A stretch of DNA of 64,000 nucleotides from Streptomyces sp. HUAS ZL42. GTDB lineage: Bacteria; Actinomycetota; Actinomycetes; Streptomycetales; Streptomycetaceae. The notes beneath the pieces are model-generated. The model made no database searches and was not told the origin of the DNA. It was given only the letters and a program-made list of their open reading frames with translations. Shown piece by piece: positions 1-10,376 of this stretch; position 1 is the stretch's first letter; each line of letters begins with the position of its first letter. The translations under genes were made by a program, and so were the position numbers. Location: assembly GCF_040782645.1 (NCBI RefSeq), contig NZ_CP160403.1, positions 6,483,001 to 6,547,000 of the forward strand. Direction: 5' to 3'.

Positions 1-2076
1 CGGCATGCGCGAGGTCGGGTCCAGGGCCGGGTTGGTGAGGGAGTTGGCGCGGCCCTCGCCCGGCCAGTGGAAGGGCATGAAGACGGTGTCGGGGCGGATG
101 CCGGTGGTGATGCGGGCCGGGGCCACCGCGCGGCCGCGGCGGGACACCACGGCGACCGGGTCGCCCTCGGCCGCGCCGAGCCGCGCCGCCAGCCGGGGGT
201 GCAGCTCCACGAAGGGGGCCGGTGCGGCGGCGTTCAGTTCGTCGACGCGGCGGGTCTGGGCGCCGGACTGGTACTGGGCCACGACCCGTCCGGTCGTCAG
301 CAGCACGGGGTAGTCGTCGTCCGGCTCCTCGGCGGCGGGGCGGTGTGTGACGGGCGCGAAACGTGCCCGCCCGTCCTCGGTGGCGAACCGGTCGAGGAAG
401 AGGCGGGGCGTGCCCGGGTGGACGTCCGCCCCGTCGGCGGGGAGCGTTTCCGGGGCGGTGGCCTCGCGGACCGCTCCCGGACACGGCCAGAACACCCCGT
501 TCTCCTCCGCCAGCCTGCGGTAGGTGATCCCGGAGTAGTCCGCGGGGCCGCCCGCGCTCGCCCGGCGCAGCTCCTCGAAGACCTCCTCGGGGTCGGTCGG
601 GAAGCCCTTCTCCACGCCCAGCCGGGCCGCCAGCTCGTGCATGACCTCCAGGTCGCTGCGGATGCCCTCGGGCGGCGTGATCGCCTGCCGACGCAGCAGC
701 ACCCTGCCCTCGAGGTTGGTCGTCGTGCCGGTCTCCTCCGCCCACTGCGTCACCGGCAGTACGACGTCCGCGAGCGCCGCCGTCTCCGACAGCACGACAT
801 CGCAGACCGCCAGGAAGTCCAGCGACCGCAGCCGCTCCTCGACGTGCGCGGCGCGCGGCGCGGACACCACGGGGTTCGAGCCCATCAGCAACAGGGACTT
901 GATGTCCGTACCCAGGGCGTCGAGCAACTCGTACGCGCTGCGTCCCGGCCCCGGCAGCGAGTCCGGGTCCACGCCCCACACCTCGGCCACGTGCCGTCGC
1001 GCCGCCGGGTCCGTCAGCTTGCGGTAGCCGGGCAACTGGTCGGCCTTCTGGCCGTGTTCGCGCCCGCCCTGCCCGTTGCCCTGCCCGGTCAGGCAGCCGT
1101 ACCCGGACAGCGGCCGGCCCGCCCGCCCGGTGGCCAGGCACAGGTTGATCCACGCGCCCACCGTGTCCGTGCCCTTGGACTGCTGTTCCGGTCCGCGTGC
1201 CGTCAGCACCATCGCCGACTCGGGCTCGCAGAACATCCGTACGGCCTCGCGGAGTTGGGGAACGGACACCCCCGTGATCCGTTCCACGTACTCCGGCCAG
1301 TGCGCCATCGCCGCCGCCCGGGCGTCCTCCCAGCCGGCGGTGCGTTCCTGGACGTAGTCCTCGTCGACCAGGCCCTCCGCGACGATCACGTGCAGCAGAC
1401 CGAGCGCCAGCGCCAGATCCGTACCCGGCCGGGGCGCCAGGTGCAGGTCGGCCTGCTCGGCGGTCTTCGTCCGGCGCGGATCGACGACGATCAGCGTGCC
1501 GCCGTTCTCGCGAAGCTCGTTGAAGAAGCGGAGCGACGGCGGCATCGTCTCCGCGAGGTTGGAGCCGACGAGGATCACGCACCCGGTCTTCGGGATGTCC
1601 TCCAGCGGGAAGGGCAGCCCGCGGTCCAGCCCGAACGCCTTCGTCCCCGCGGCCGCCGCGGACGACATGCAGAAGCGCCCGTTGTAGTCGATCTGCGAGG
1701 TGCCCAGCACCACCCGTGCGAACTTGCCGAGCGTGTACGCCTTCTCGTTCGTCAGGCCGCCCCCGCCGAAGACACCGCACGCGTCCGGGCCGTGCTCCGC
1801 CCGCGTGGCGCGCAGCCTCTCGGCGATCCGGTCGAGGGCCTCGTCCCAGGTGGCGGGCACGAGCGTGCCGCCGGAGCGCACCAACGGGGAGGTCAGACGC
1901 ACCCGGGACGAGAGCACGGCCGGAGCCGTACGGCCCTTGCCGCAGAGCGCGCCCCGGTTCACCGGGAAGTCCGTGCGCTCCGTCACCTCGACGCCTCCAC
2001 CGGGCAGGGGCGACAGGGTCATCCCGCACTGCAGGGCGCAGTACGGGCAGTGGGTGGGCGTCGAGGTGGTCCGCAT
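1..2076 (-). CDS. nasA: Assimilatory nitrate reductase catalytic subunit (molybdopterin oxidoreductase), C-terminus cut by window edge
   Basis: Reading leftward from ATG at 2076, 692 codons stay open to the window edge. The N-terminus has the [4Fe-4S] pattern C10-x2-C13-x3-C17-x27-C45 of bis-MGD oxidoreductases. A GRFCMSSA segment near residue 136 supplies the likely Mo-ligand cysteine seen in NapA/NasA-type enzymes. The molydopterin-binding C-terminal domain begins near residue 580. By family this reduces nitrate to nitrite in the cytoplasm for nitrogen assimilation. The neighbouring sirohydrochlorin chelatase could supply siroheme for the nitrite reductase. The start has no strong Shine-Dalgarno sequence, so a slightly different start is possible. 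A formate dehydrogenase-like assignment is less likely because the motif context is Nas-like. Confidence 0.85.
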   Translation of the reverse strand, partial: MRTTSTPTHCPYCALQCGMTLSPLPGGGVEVTERTDFPVNRGALCGKGRTAPAVLSSRVRLTSPLVRSGGTLVPATWDEALDRIAERLRATRAEHGPDACGVFGGGGLTNEKAYTLGKFARVVLGTSQIDYNGRFCMSSAAAAGTKAFGLDRGLPFPLEDIPKTGCVILVGSNLAETMPPSLRFFNELRENGGTLIVVDPRRTKTAEQADLHLAPRPGTDLALALGLLHVIVAEGLVDEDYVQERTAGWEDARAAAMAHWPEYVERITGVSVPQLREAVRMFCEPESAMVLTARGPEQQSKGTDTVGAWINLCLATGRAGRPLSGYGCLTGQGNGQGGREHGQKADQLPGYRKLTDPAARRHVAEVWGVDPDSLPGPGRSAYELLDALGTDIKSLLLMGSNPVVSAPRAAHVEERLRSLDFLAVCDVVLSETAALADVVLPVTQWAEETGTTTNLEGRVLLRRQAITPPEGIRSDLEVMHELAARLGVEKGFPTDPEEVFEELRRASAGGPADYSGITYRRLAEENGVFWPCPGAVREATAPETLPADGADVHPGTPRLFLDRFATEDGRARFAPVTHRPAAEEPDDDYPVLLTTGRVVAQYQSGAQTRRVDELNAAAPAPFVELHPRLAARLGAAEGDPVAVVSRRGRAVAPARITTGIRPDTVFMPFHWPGEGRANSLTNPALDPTSRMP

Positions 2077-2264
2077 GCGTTCAGCGTGCTTCGGCCGTGT
2101 TACGTGCCGGGACGCCGTCCGTTACACGGGCGGCACGGCAGCCTCCCCGCCGCCCGGCCGCCACCGTGAGGCACGCGGCTGCCCGCCCCTTGGTCGTCGC
2201 CGCCCGGCCGCACAGTCGACTCTGTGGCAGAAGTCGCACCGGCTCCGCCAGGGCCGGGCTGCGG

Positions 2265-2951
2265 CTACCGGGCCGACGCCAACGCCCGTGCCACGCCCGG
2301 CTCGCGCGGCCCGAGGAACCGAGGATCGGGTTCGAACAGCGCGTCCAGTGCTGCCTTGCCGGCTGCGAAGATCTCCCGGGTGCCCCCGTAGTACCAGGTG
2401 ACGTCGTGCTTGGCGTCGACGCCGACGCCGTACGACGTGACCCCCGCCGCCTGGCACAGCGCGACCGCGCGCCGGATGTGGAAGCCCTGGCTGATGAGGA
2501 CGGCCTTGTCGACGCCGAAGATCTTCTTGGCGCGGACGCACGAGTCCCAGGTGTCGAAGCCCGCGTAGTCGCTGACGATCCGCGCGTCCGGCACCCCGTG
2601 CTTCGTCAGATAGGCGCGCATCGCGTCGGGCTCGTCGTAGTCCTCGCGGCTGTTGTCGCCGGTGACGAGGACGACCTCGACACGGCCTTCCCGGTACAGC
2701 TTCGCCGCCGCGTCCAGGCGGTGCGCGAGGTACGGCGACGGCTCGCCGTCCCAGAGACCGGCACCGAAGACGACGGCGACCTCCGTGCGCGGCACGTCGG
2801 CGGTCGTACGCAGCCGGTCACCCGTCACGACGTACATCCACGTCGCCGGAAGCAGCGCGAGCACGCACCCCGCCATCACGGCCTGCACCAGCCCGCGCCG
2901 CCCCGCGCGGGTGCGCGGCAGGCGGGGTCCGCGCAGCTTCGGTCGGCGCAT
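2265..2951 (-). CDS. SanA/YdcF-like DUF218 membrane-anchored protein
   Basis: This is a 228-residue protein. A basic N-terminus is followed by one hydrophobic segment (about residues 22-42) and then a DUF218 domain (about residues 57-205) with the family motifs VVFGAG, VLVTGDN and DTWDSC. E. coli SanA and YdcF belong to this family; SanA affects vancomycin exclusion at high temperature, but the reaction is unknown. It is probably anchored in the membrane with the domain outside. It stands alone between the nitrate reductase gene and the divergent chelatase gene. Confidence 0.8.
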   Translation of the reverse strand: MRRPKLRGPRLPRTRAGRRGLVQAVMAGCVLALLPATWMYVVTGDRLRTTADVPRTEVAVVFGAGLWDGEPSPYLAHRLDAAAKLYREGRVEVVLVTGDNSREDYDEPDAMRAYLTKHGVPDARIVSDYAGFDTWDSCVRAKKIFGVDKAVLISQGFHIRRAVALCQAAGVTSYGVGVDAKHDVTWYYGGTREIFAAGKAALDALFEPDPRFLGPREPGVARALASAR

Positions 2952-3164
2952 GGAACGGTCCCTCCCCAGGTCGTCTGTTCGACATTCAGGGACGCGATGT
3001 CAGGCCCCCCGGTTCACCGACCGAACGTGACCAGATTCACTTCGAACCACGAAACCGCAGGTCAAACGCCCTCACAGGCCGCCTGCACCCCACGGTGAAC
3101 CGCCGGAAAACACCCGTCATTCCCGTGCAACGGGGCGGCAACCTCACGCCGCCACCATCGGTAC

Positions 3165-4061
3165 ATGACGGCGTCGAACCTTCCTCGCGACGAGTCCACG
3201 ACCGGCCCCGGTGCTGCCACGCACCTCGACAGTACGGCGCACATCATGAACCGGATCAGCACCCAGCTCGCCGGCCAGCTCAGCCTGGTCTCGCTCGACG
3301 GCAGGCGCCGCCCGGGCCCGCCCGCGCTCGTCCTCGTCGGGCACGGCAGCCGGGACCCGCGCGCTCTGAGCACCGTCCGCACGCTCGTCGAGCGCGTCCG
3401 GGAACTGCGCCCCGGCCTGCCAGTCCACCTCGGCCACATCGAACTGAACGAGCCCCTGCTGACCGACACCCTCGCCGAACTCGACGCGCAGGGGACCCCC
3501 GAGGCCGTCCTCGTACCGCTGCTGCTCAGCCGCGGCTACCACGTCAAGCGGGACATCCCCGAGATGGCCGCCGCCGTACGGGTGCACACGCGCGTCGCGG
3601 CCCCGCTCGGCCCGCACCCCCTCCTCGTGGAGACCCTGTACGCCCGTCTCGTCGAGGCCGGCTGGCGCACCCGGACGACCGAGGCCGAGCGCCGTTCGAG
3701 CGCGGTCGTCCTCGCGGCCGCCGGCTCCCGCGACCCCCACTCGGCCGTCGACACCCGCCGTACGGCCCAGCTCCTCGCCGAACGCCTCGGCGTACCGGTC
3801 GTCCCCGCCTACGCCTCCACCGCCGCCCCCACCGTCCCCGCAGCCGTCCGCGCCCTGGCCGCACGAGGCCGCCACCGGGTGGCGGTCGCCTCCTACTTCA
3901 CGGCCCCGGGCCGCTTCGCCACGGAGTCCGCGCAGGCGGCCCCGTGGATCGCCTCGGCCCCGCTGGGCACGCACCCGGCGATGGCCCGGCTGGTGCTGCA
4001 CCGCTACGACCAGACGCTGGCCGTCCCGGCCGCGACGGCACCGGAACTGGCGTCGGCTTGA
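3165..4061 (+). CDS. Sirohydrochlorin chelatase / CbiX family protein
   Basis: This 298-residue protein has two tandem CbiX-like halves. The first starts near residue 54 with LVLVGHGSRDP, where H60 is the expected metal-inserting histidine. The second starts near residue 185 with VLAAAGSRDP, where the histidine is replaced by alanine. Only the N-terminal half therefore looks catalytic, as in long CbiX/SirB proteins. The family inserts Fe or Co into sirohydrochlorin on the way to siroheme or cobalamin. The neighbouring nitrate reductase makes siroheme, the cofactor of nitrite and sulfite reductases, the more likely product. The N-terminal 27 residues are low-complexity, and an internal ATG at 3246 is an alternative start. 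Confidence 0.85.
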   Translation: MTASNLPRDESTTGPGAATHLDSTAHIMNRISTQLAGQLSLVSLDGRRRPGPPALVLVGHGSRDPRALSTVRTLVERVRELRPGLPVHLGHIELNEPLLTDTLAELDAQGTPEAVLVPLLLSRGYHVKRDIPEMAAAVRVHTRVAAPLGPHPLLVETLYARLVEAGWRTRTTEAERRSSAVVLAAAGSRDPHSAVDTRRTAQLLAERLGVPVVPAYASTAAPTVPAAVRALAARGRHRVAVASYFTAPGRFATESAQAAPWIASAPLGTHPAMARLVLHRYDQTLAVPAATAPELASA

Positions 4062-4075
4062 AATAACGGGTGACT

Positions 4076-4165
4076 TCGTCAGGGGCGCGGGACTGTATCG
4101 ATTTGCGGCTCCGCCGCGTGGGCGCGACCAGCCACGAACGACCCGCACTCGCACACAATCAGAAC
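4076..4165. repeat. Streptomyces-type intergenic repeat (GGGGCGCGG ... GCGCGACCAGCC)
   Basis: Between the chelatase and dgt genes lies a block starting GGGGCGCGGGACTG, followed by a GCGGCTCCGCCGC hairpin and GGGCGCGACCAGCCACGA. From memory, very similar blocks occur in many intergenic regions of Streptomyces genomes, often after stop codons. That is recall, not a search. The block can form a stem at GCGGCTCCGCCGC and may act as a transcription terminator for the chelatase gene. Confidence 0.45.
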
Positions 4166-4198
4166 CCCGCAGACGAGTACGCGCCTTACTGTCGACAC

Positions 4199-5500
4199 AT
4201 GGAAGGCACCGCACCCGAAGCCCACGAAAACCACATCCCACCCCCCGGCTACGACCCGACGTCAGTCGACCGCTGGGCCCCCGAACCCGACAAACGCCCC
4301 GGCCGCACCGCCTTCCAACGCGACCGCGCCCGCGTACTGCACTCCGCCGCGCTCAGGAGACTCGCCGGTAAAACCCAGGTCGTCACGCCCGGCGAGCGCA
4401 GCGCCACCGCCTGGGACGCCAGCCCCCGCACCCGCCTCACCCACTCCCTGGAGTGCGCCCAGGTCGGCCGGGAGCTGGGCGCAGCCCTCGGCTGCGACCC
4501 CGACCTCGTGGAGGCCGCCTGCCTCTCCCACGACCTCGGCCACCCGCCCTTCGGCCACAACGGCGAACACGCGCTGAACGAGTTCGCCCACGACTGCGGC
4601 GGCTTCGAAGGCAACGCCCAGTCGCTGAGGCTCCTCACCCGCATCGAGCCCAAACGCTTCACCGCCGAGGGCTCCGTCGGCCTCAACCTCACCCGTGCCG
4701 CCCTCGACGCCGCCACCAAGTACCCCTGGCCCCGCGGCGCCCACCCCACGGACCCCGCCTCACCGAAGTTCGGCGTCTACGAGGACGACCGGCCCGTCTT
4801 CGACTGGTTCCGCAAGGACGCCCCCGCCACCCGCACCACCTTCGAGGCGCAGGTCATGGACTGGTCCGACGACGTGGCGTACTCGGTGCACGACGTGGAG
4901 GACGGCCTGCACGCCGGCCACATTGACCCCAACTGCCTGCACGCCGAGCCGGAACGCCAGGAGATCTTCCGGGTCGCCGTCGGCCGCTACGTCCCCTCAG
5001 GCACCGACCCCGCCGAACTCGCCGCGGCCCTCGACCGCCTCCAGGACCAGGAGTGGTGGCCGCACGGCTACGACGGCTCCGCGGTCGCCCAGGCCCGCCT
5101 CAAGGACGCCACCAGCCAGCTCATCGGCCGTTTCTGCCTCGCCGCCGAGGCCGCCACCCGCGCGGCGTACGGCGGCGGCCGGCTCACCAGATACGGTGCC
5201 GAGCTCGTCGTACCGCTCGAGACCCGACTGGAGTGTGCGGTCCTCAAGGCGGTCGCCGACCGGTACGTCATGCAGCGCGCCGAACAGGAGCGGCTGCGGG
5301 CCGACCAGCGGATCGTCGTCGCCGAACTGGCCGAGGCGCTCACCGCCCGCGCCCCCGACGGCCTCGACCCGCAGTTCCGTGCGCTGTTCGGCGCCGCCGA
5401 CGACGACCGCGCCCGCAAGCGCGTGATCGTCGACCAGATCGCCTCCCTCACCGACGCCTCGGCCCGCTCACTGCACGCGAGACTGACGGGGCGCATGTGA
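4199..5500 (+). CDS. dgt: Deoxyguanosinetriphosphate triphosphohydrolase-like protein
   Basis: This is a 433-residue HD-domain protein. H82 and the H111-D112 pair ([13 protein letters not shown]) form the metal-binding HD motif, and [12 protein letters not shown] near residue 220 is the later conserved dGTPase segment. By family it hydrolyses dNTPs to deoxynucleoside plus triphosphate and helps control dNTP pools. The reading frame opens upstream at 4070, but that extension runs through the intergenic repeat. The ATG at 4199 gives the usual family length. It is two genes upstream of dnaG, a common Streptomyces order. Confidence 0.88.
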   Translation: MEGTAPEAHENHIPPPGYDPTSVDRWAPEPDKRPGRTAFQRDRARVLHSAALRRLAGKTQVVTPGERSATAWDASPRTRLTHSLECAQVGRELGAALGCDPDLVEAACLSHDLGHPPFGHNGEHALNEFAHDCGGFEGNAQSLRLLTRIEPKRFTAEGSVGLNLTRAALDAATKYPWPRGAHPTDPASPKFGVYEDDRPVFDWFRKDAPATRTTFEAQVMDWSDDVAYSVHDVEDGLHAGHIDPNCLHAEPERQEIFRVAVGRYVPSGTDPAELAAALDRLQDQEWWPHGYDGSAVAQARLKDATSQLIGRFCLAAEAATRAAYGGGRLTRYGAELVVPLETRLECAVLKAVADRYVMQRAEQERLRADQRIVVAELAEALTARAPDGLDPQFRALFGAADDDRARKRVIVDQIASLTDASARSLHARLTGRM

Positions 5501-5637
5501 CACAAACGTGACCCTCCGTGGCCTGATCGGGCCACTCCCTCTTCCCCCATCACACTCCGTGCGGGACGCTCGCATGTGGCGGCACCCGCAGTGTTTTCTG
5601 GGGGTACACCCCCCAGACCCCCGGTAGGAGGCATCAA

Positions 5638-6903
5638 GTGGTCGACGCGGATCAGACATTCGTCATCGTCGGAGGAGGTCTCGCCGGCGCGAAGGCGGCC
5701 GAGACGCTCCGGGCGGAGGGCTTCACCGGCCGCGTGATACTGATCTGCGACGAACGCGACCACCCGTACGAGCGCCCGCCCCTCTCCAAGGGCTACCTGC
5801 TGGGCAAGGAGGAGCGCGACAGCGTCTTCGTCCACCCGCCCGCCTGGTACGCGCAGCACGACATCGAGCTGCACCTCGGCCAGACCGTCGACGCCATCGA
5901 CCGCGCCGCGAAGACGGTCCGCTTCGGCGACGACGGCACACTCGTCCACTACGACAAACTGCTGCTCGCGACCGGCGCCGAGCCCCGCCGCCTGGACATC
6001 CCGGGCACGGACCTGGCCGGCGTGCACCACCTGCGCCGCCTCGCCCACGCCGAACGGCTCAAGGGCGTCCTGACCGCGCTGGGCCGCGACAACGGCCACA
6101 TCGTGATCGCGGGCGCCGGCTGGATCGGCCTGGAGGTCGCGGCGGCCGCCCGCGAGTACGGCGCGGAGGTCACCGTCGTCGAGCACAATCCGACCCCGCT
6201 GTACCACGTCCTCGGCCCCGAGCTCGGCAACGTCTTCGCCGAGCTGCACCGCGAGCACGGCGTCCGCTTCCACTTCGGCGCCCGGCTGACCGAGATCGTC
6301 GGCCAGGACGGCATGGTCCTCGCGGCCCGCACCGACGACGGCGAGGAGCACCCGGCGCACGACGTCCTGGCGGCGATCGGCGCGGCACCCCGGACGGGGC
6401 TGGCGGAGGCGGCCGGGCTGGAGATCGCCGACCGCGCGCACGGCGGCGGTGTCGCGGTGGACGCGCGCTTGCGCACCTCCGACCCCGACATCCACGCGGC
6501 CGGCGACGTCGCGTCCTTCCCGCACGGTGTCTTCGACACGACGTTGCGCGTCGAGCACTGGGCCAACGCGCTGAACGGCGGCCCGGCTGCGGCGCGGGCG
6601 ATGCTCGGCAAGGACGTCACCTACGACCGGGTGCCCTACTTCTTCACCGACCAGTACGACCTGGGGATGGAGTACAGCGGGTGGGCTCCGGCGGGGTCGT
6701 ACGACGAAGTGGTGATCCGGGGAGACGCGGGAAAGCGTGAATTCATCGCGTTCTGGCTGAAGGAGCGGCGGGTGCTGGCCGGGATGAACGTCAACGTGTG
6801 GGATGTCACGGACCCCATCCAGCAGCTGATCCGGTCCCGGGCCCAGGTGAACACGGAGGCATTGGCGGACCCGCACATTCCGCTGGAAAGCGTCGCATCT
6901 TAG
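5638..6903 (+). CDS. NAD(P)/FAD-dependent oxidoreductase, ferredoxin reductase type
   Basis: This 421-residue protein begins with the FAD-binding motif VGGGLAG (residues 8-14). It has a second dinucleotide motif GAGWIGLE near residue 160 and the HAAGDV segment that contacts FAD near residue 285. The order matches rhodocoxin/putidaredoxin reductase-like proteins, which pass electrons from NAD(P)H to a ferredoxin, often for cytochrome P450s. The GTG start at 5638 is fixed by AGGAGG at 5626-5631. A small GC hairpin (GGGGGT-ACA-CCCCCC) sits just upstream. No ferredoxin or P450 gene is adjacent, so the partner is unknown. Confidence 0.85.
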   Translation: MVDADQTFVIVGGGLAGAKAAETLRAEGFTGRVILICDERDHPYERPPLSKGYLLGKEERDSVFVHPPAWYAQHDIELHLGQTVDAIDRAAKTVRFGDDGTLVHYDKLLLATGAEPRRLDIPGTDLAGVHHLRRLAHAERLKGVLTALGRDNGHIVIAGAGWIGLEVAAAAREYGAEVTVVEHNPTPLYHVLGPELGNVFAELHREHGVRFHFGARLTEIVGQDGMVLAARTDDGEEHPAHDVLAAIGAAPRTGLAEAAGLEIADRAHGGGVAVDARLRTSDPDIHAAGDVASFPHGVFDTTLRVEHWANALNGGPAAARAMLGKDVTYDRVPYFFTDQYDLGMEYSGWAPAGSYDEVVIRGDAGKREFIAFWLKERRVLAGMNVNVWDVTDPIQQLIRSRAQVNTEALADPHIPLESVAS

Positions 6904-7056
6904 GCGTCGGTCCGTCCCACCAGAAGTGCCGGTCCGTCCCTGTGCTGTGACTCCCGGGGGCGCAGCGACCGACACCCGCTGCGCGGCGGGCCGGCCCCCG
7001 GCCGGGTGCCGGTCATCGCGCCCAGGAGTGTCAGTTCGGCCCCGTAGAATTCACGC

Positions 7057-8961
7057 GTGGCAGGACGGATCAACGACGAGGACGTGAAGGCGGTACGGGA
7101 CGCGGTCCCGATCGACGCCGTGGTGTCCGAGTACCTCCAGCTGCGAGGCGCGGGCGGGGGCAACCTCAAGGGTCTCTGCCCCTTCCACGACGAGAAGTCG
7201 CCGTCCTTCCAGGTCAGCCCGAGCAAGGGACTCTTCCACTGCTTCGGCTGCCAGGAGGGCGGCGACACCATCACGTTCGTGATGAAGGTCGACCACCTCT
7301 CCTTCTCCGAGGCGGTCGAGCGTCTCGCCGCCCAGGCCGGCATCACCCTGCGGTACGAGGAGGGCGGGTACAACCCCTCGCACCAGCGCGGCGAACGCAT
7401 CCGCCTGGTCGAGGCCCACAAGATCGCCGCCGAGTGGTACGCCGAGCAGCTCGCCACCGGCCCCGAGGCCGACACCGGCCGGATCTTCCTCGCCGAACGC
7501 GGCTTCGACCAGGCAGCCGCCGTCCACTTCGGCGTCGGCTACAGCCCCCAGGGCTGGGACCACCTCACCCGCTATCTGCGCGGCAAGGGCTTCACCGACA
7601 AGGAACTGCTCCTGTCCGGCCTCTCCCAGGAGGGCCGCCGGGGCCCCATCGACCGCTTCCGCGGCCGTCTGATGTGGCCGATCCGCGACATCGGCGGAGA
7701 CGTCGTCGGCTTCGGCGCACGCAAGCTCTACGAGGCCGACACCGGCCCCAAGTACCTCAACACCCCCGAAACGGCGATCTACAAGAAGTCGCACGTCCTG
7801 TACGGCATCGACCTCGCCAAGAAGGAGATCGCCAAAGCGAGCCGGGCGGTGGTGGTCGAGGGCTACACGGACGTCATGGCGTGCCACCTCGCCGGAGTCA
7901 CCACCGCCATCGCCACCTGCGGCACGGCCTTCGGCAGCGACCACATCAAGATCCTCCGCCGGCTGCTGATGGACAACGGCAGCGCGCGCGTCATCTTCAC
8001 CTTCGACGGCGACGCGGCCGGCCAGAAGGCGGCCCTGCGCGCCTTCGAGGACGACCAGAAGTTCGCCGCCGAGACGTACATCGCGATCGCGCCGGACAAC
8101 ATGGACCCGTGCGACCTGCGCCTGGCCAAGGGCGACGAGGCGGTCGCCGACCTGGTCGAACCCCGTACCCCGCTCTTCGAGTTCGCGCTCCGCCAGATCG
8201 TCGGACGCTACGACCTCGAAACCCCGGCCGGCCGCGCCGCCGCCCTGGACGAGGCCGCGCCCGTCGTCGCCCGCATCAAGAACAGCGGCGCCCAGCACGA
8301 GGTCGCCGTGCAGCTCGCGGGCATGCTCGGCATCCTCGACACCCAGTTCGTGGTCAAGCGGGTGGCCCAGCTGGCCCGCTGGGCACGGGATCGGGGCGGC
8401 AAGGGCGGCCCGGCACCGACGCGCACGGACCCGCACCAGTACGGAGCGGCACCCCGAGCCTCGGCCCCCGGCCCGGCACTGCAACTCCGTAATCCGGTGT
8501 ACGCCACCGAACGCGAACTGCTCAAACTCGCCCTCCAGCGCCCGGAGTTGGTCTCCCCGGCGTTCGACGCGTACGGCGTCGACGAGTTCACCGCCGCCCC
8601 CTACGCGGCCGTACGCCAGGCCGTCCTGGACGCGGGCGGCGCCGAGTACGGCACGCAGGACCCGCAGGAGTACCTCGTCCGCGTCCGCGAGGCGGCCCCC
8701 GACGACACCGTCCGCGCGATGGTCACGGAACTCGCGGTCGAGGCGATCATGCGCAAGACGGTCGACGAGAACTACGCGGGCGACCAGCTCGTCACGGTCC
8801 GCCGCCGCGCCGTCGAACGCCGCATCCGCGACATCCAGTCCACCCTCACCCGCCTCGGCACGAACGGCGACTCGGCCCAACTGGCGGCCGTGCAGAACGA
8901 ACTGTGGGTACTGCAGCAGTACGACCAGGCCCTGCGCGAGCACGGAGCCGCAGCTCTCTGA
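7057..8961 (+). CDS. dnaG: DNA primase
   Basis: This 634-residue primase has a CHC2 zinc finger (C41, H44, C62, C65), then the catalytic core, with the Toprim glutamate in VVVEGYTDVM (about residue 268) and the DGDAAG metal site near residue 315. A C-terminal helicase-interaction region ends the protein. It makes RNA primers for the replication fork. The GTG start is supported by the conserved N-terminus (AGRINDEDV). It is followed directly by a principal-type sigma factor gene. Confidence 0.95.
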   Translation: MAGRINDEDVKAVRDAVPIDAVVSEYLQLRGAGGGNLKGLCPFHDEKSPSFQVSPSKGLFHCFGCQEGGDTITFVMKVDHLSFSEAVERLAAQAGITLRYEEGGYNPSHQRGERIRLVEAHKIAAEWYAEQLATGPEADTGRIFLAERGFDQAAAVHFGVGYSPQGWDHLTRYLRGKGFTDKELLLSGLSQEGRRGPIDRFRGRLMWPIRDIGGDVVGFGARKLYEADTGPKYLNTPETAIYKKSHVLYGIDLAKKEIAKASRAVVVEGYTDVMACHLAGVTTAIATCGTAFGSDHIKILRRLLMDNGSARVIFTFDGDAAGQKAALRAFEDDQKFAAETYIAIAPDNMDPCDLRLAKGDEAVADLVEPRTPLFEFALRQIVGRYDLETPAGRAAALDEAAPVVARIKNSGAQHEVAVQLAGMLGILDTQFVVKRVAQLARWARDRGGKGGPAPTRTDPHQYGAAPRASAPGPALQLRNPVYATERELLKLALQRPELVSPAFDAYGVDEFTAAPYAAVRQAVLDAGGAEYGTQDPQEYLVRVREAAPDDTVRAMVTELAVEAIMRKTVDENYAGDQLVTVRRRAVERRIRDIQSTLTRLGTNGDSAQLAAVQNELWVLQQYDQALREHGAAAL

Positions 8962-9227
8962 GGGTTTCGCGTACGGCAGGGTAACCACGCGGTCACGGAC
9001 CGGACTCAAAAAGTCACCGCACGCCCCTCGTGGCGGCCATGTGTCGTACTCCACACTGGGTTCCGGTGCCTGAGTCCTCGGAGCGCGGCCGATCCGTCCC
9101 CCACGGATCCCACACCCCCGCGGTTCCGCTCATCGCGTACGGGACGGACAGCGGCGAGGCCGCCGACTCCGTCCTCGAAGCAGCGCTGCCGCATACCTCG
9201 GCAGCGAACATCCTGGAGGTCGCCCCC

Positions 9228-10373
9228 GTGCAGACCCAGACCCTCACACAGACCGACATCAGTACCGCCATCGGCAACGAAGCCACTGCGCCGGACGCCG
9301 AGGCCGACGTTCTCGTCGCGGTGCCCGCGCAGAGCCGTGTCGTGCACCACCCCGAGGCAGAGCCGGACAGCCCGCCCGAACCGGCGGAACCGCCCGCCGA
9401 GGCGATGCAGACGGCCGAGGCCGAGCCCGTCGAACCGCCTGTCGCCCGCGCCGAGACCAGCGGCCCCTCCTCGGACCTGTTCCGCCAGTACCTGCGGGAG
9501 ATCGGCCGCATCCCGCTGCTCACCGCGGCCGAGGAGGTCGAGCTCGCCCGCCGTGTGGAGGCCGGCCTGTTCGCCGAGGAGAAGCTGGTCAACACCCCCG
9601 ACCTGGACAGCCAGTTGGCTCTCGACCTGGACCGGCTGGTCGTGATGGGCCGGATGGCCAAGCGCCGCCTGATCGAGGCGAACCTGCGGCTGGTCGTGTC
9701 CGTGGCGAAGCGGTACGTCGGCCGCGGTCTGACCATGCTGGACCTGGTGCAGGAAGGAAACCTCGGACTCATCCGGGCCGTGGAGAAGTTCGACTACGCC
9801 CGCGGCTACAAGTTCTCCACGTACGCCACCTGGTGGATCCGCCAGGCCATGTCCCGCGCCCTCGCCGACCAGGCCCGCACCATCCGCGTCCCGGTCCACG
9901 TCGTCGAGCTGATCAACCGGGTCGTCCGCGTCCAGCGCCGCATGCTGCAGGAGCGGGGCTACGAGCCGACACCCGAGGAAGTGGCCGGCCACCTCGAGCT
10001 CCCGCCCGAGCGCGTCAGCGAGGTCCTCCGACTCGCCCAGGAACCGGTGTCGTTGCACGCCCCGGTCGGCGAGGAGGACGACGTCGCCCTGGGCGACCTG
10101 ATAGAGGACGGCGACGCGACATCACCGGTGGAGTCGGCGGCGTTCCTGCTGCTGCGGGAACACCTGGAGGCCGTCCTGTCCACGCTCGGCGAGCGCGAAC
10201 GGAAGGTCGTACAACTGCGCTACGGCCTGGCGGACGGCCGCCCGCGCACGCTGGAGGAGATCGGCCGCATCTTCGGCGTGACGCGGGAACGGATCCGTCA
10301 GATCGAGTCGAAGACCCTCAACAAGCTCAGGGACCACGCGTTCGCGGACCAGCTGAGGGGCTACCTGGACTGA
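9228..10373 (+). CDS. hrdA: Principal-type RNA polymerase sigma factor (HrdA-like)
   Basis: From the GTG at 9228 this is a 381-residue sigma-70 protein. It has region 1.2 ([12 protein letters not shown]), an intact region 2 with the -10 melting helix ([13 protein letters not shown]), region 3, and a region 4 HTH ([18 protein letters not shown]). A long acidic region 1.1 of the kind in the essential HrdB is absent, which fits the non-essential Hrd paralogues. Position beside dnaG suggests HrdA. GGAGG at 9215-9219 favours the start used here. The frame is open back to ATG at 9030, giving 447 residues, but that extension is proline- and serine-rich and looks non-coding. Confidence 0.85.
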   Translation: MQTQTLTQTDISTAIGNEATAPDAEADVLVAVPAQSRVVHHPEAEPDSPPEPAEPPAEAMQTAEAEPVEPPVARAETSGPSSDLFRQYLREIGRIPLLTAAEEVELARRVEAGLFAEEKLVNTPDLDSQLALDLDRLVVMGRMAKRRLIEANLRLVVSVAKRYVGRGLTMLDLVQEGNLGLIRAVEKFDYARGYKFSTYATWWIRQAMSRALADQARTIRVPVHVVELINRVVRVQRRMLQERGYEPTPEEVAGHLELPPERVSEVLRLAQEPVSLHAPVGEEDDVALGDLIEDGDATSPVESAAFLLLREHLEAVLSTLGERERKVVQLRYGLADGRPRTLEEIGRIFGVTRERIRQIESKTLNKLRDHAFADQLRGYLD

Positions 10374-10376
10374 GGC

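Noticed and set aside
67..2169. 700-codon open frame on the plus strand
   Set aside because: It is antisense to the nitrate reductase gene. The minus frame has iron-sulfur and molybdopterin motifs; the plus product is Arg/Gly-rich with no family features.
2952..3164. Cobalamin riboswitch upstream of the CbiX-type gene
   Set aside because: I looked for a B12-box-like sequence and a long structured leader and saw neither in the 213-bp gap.
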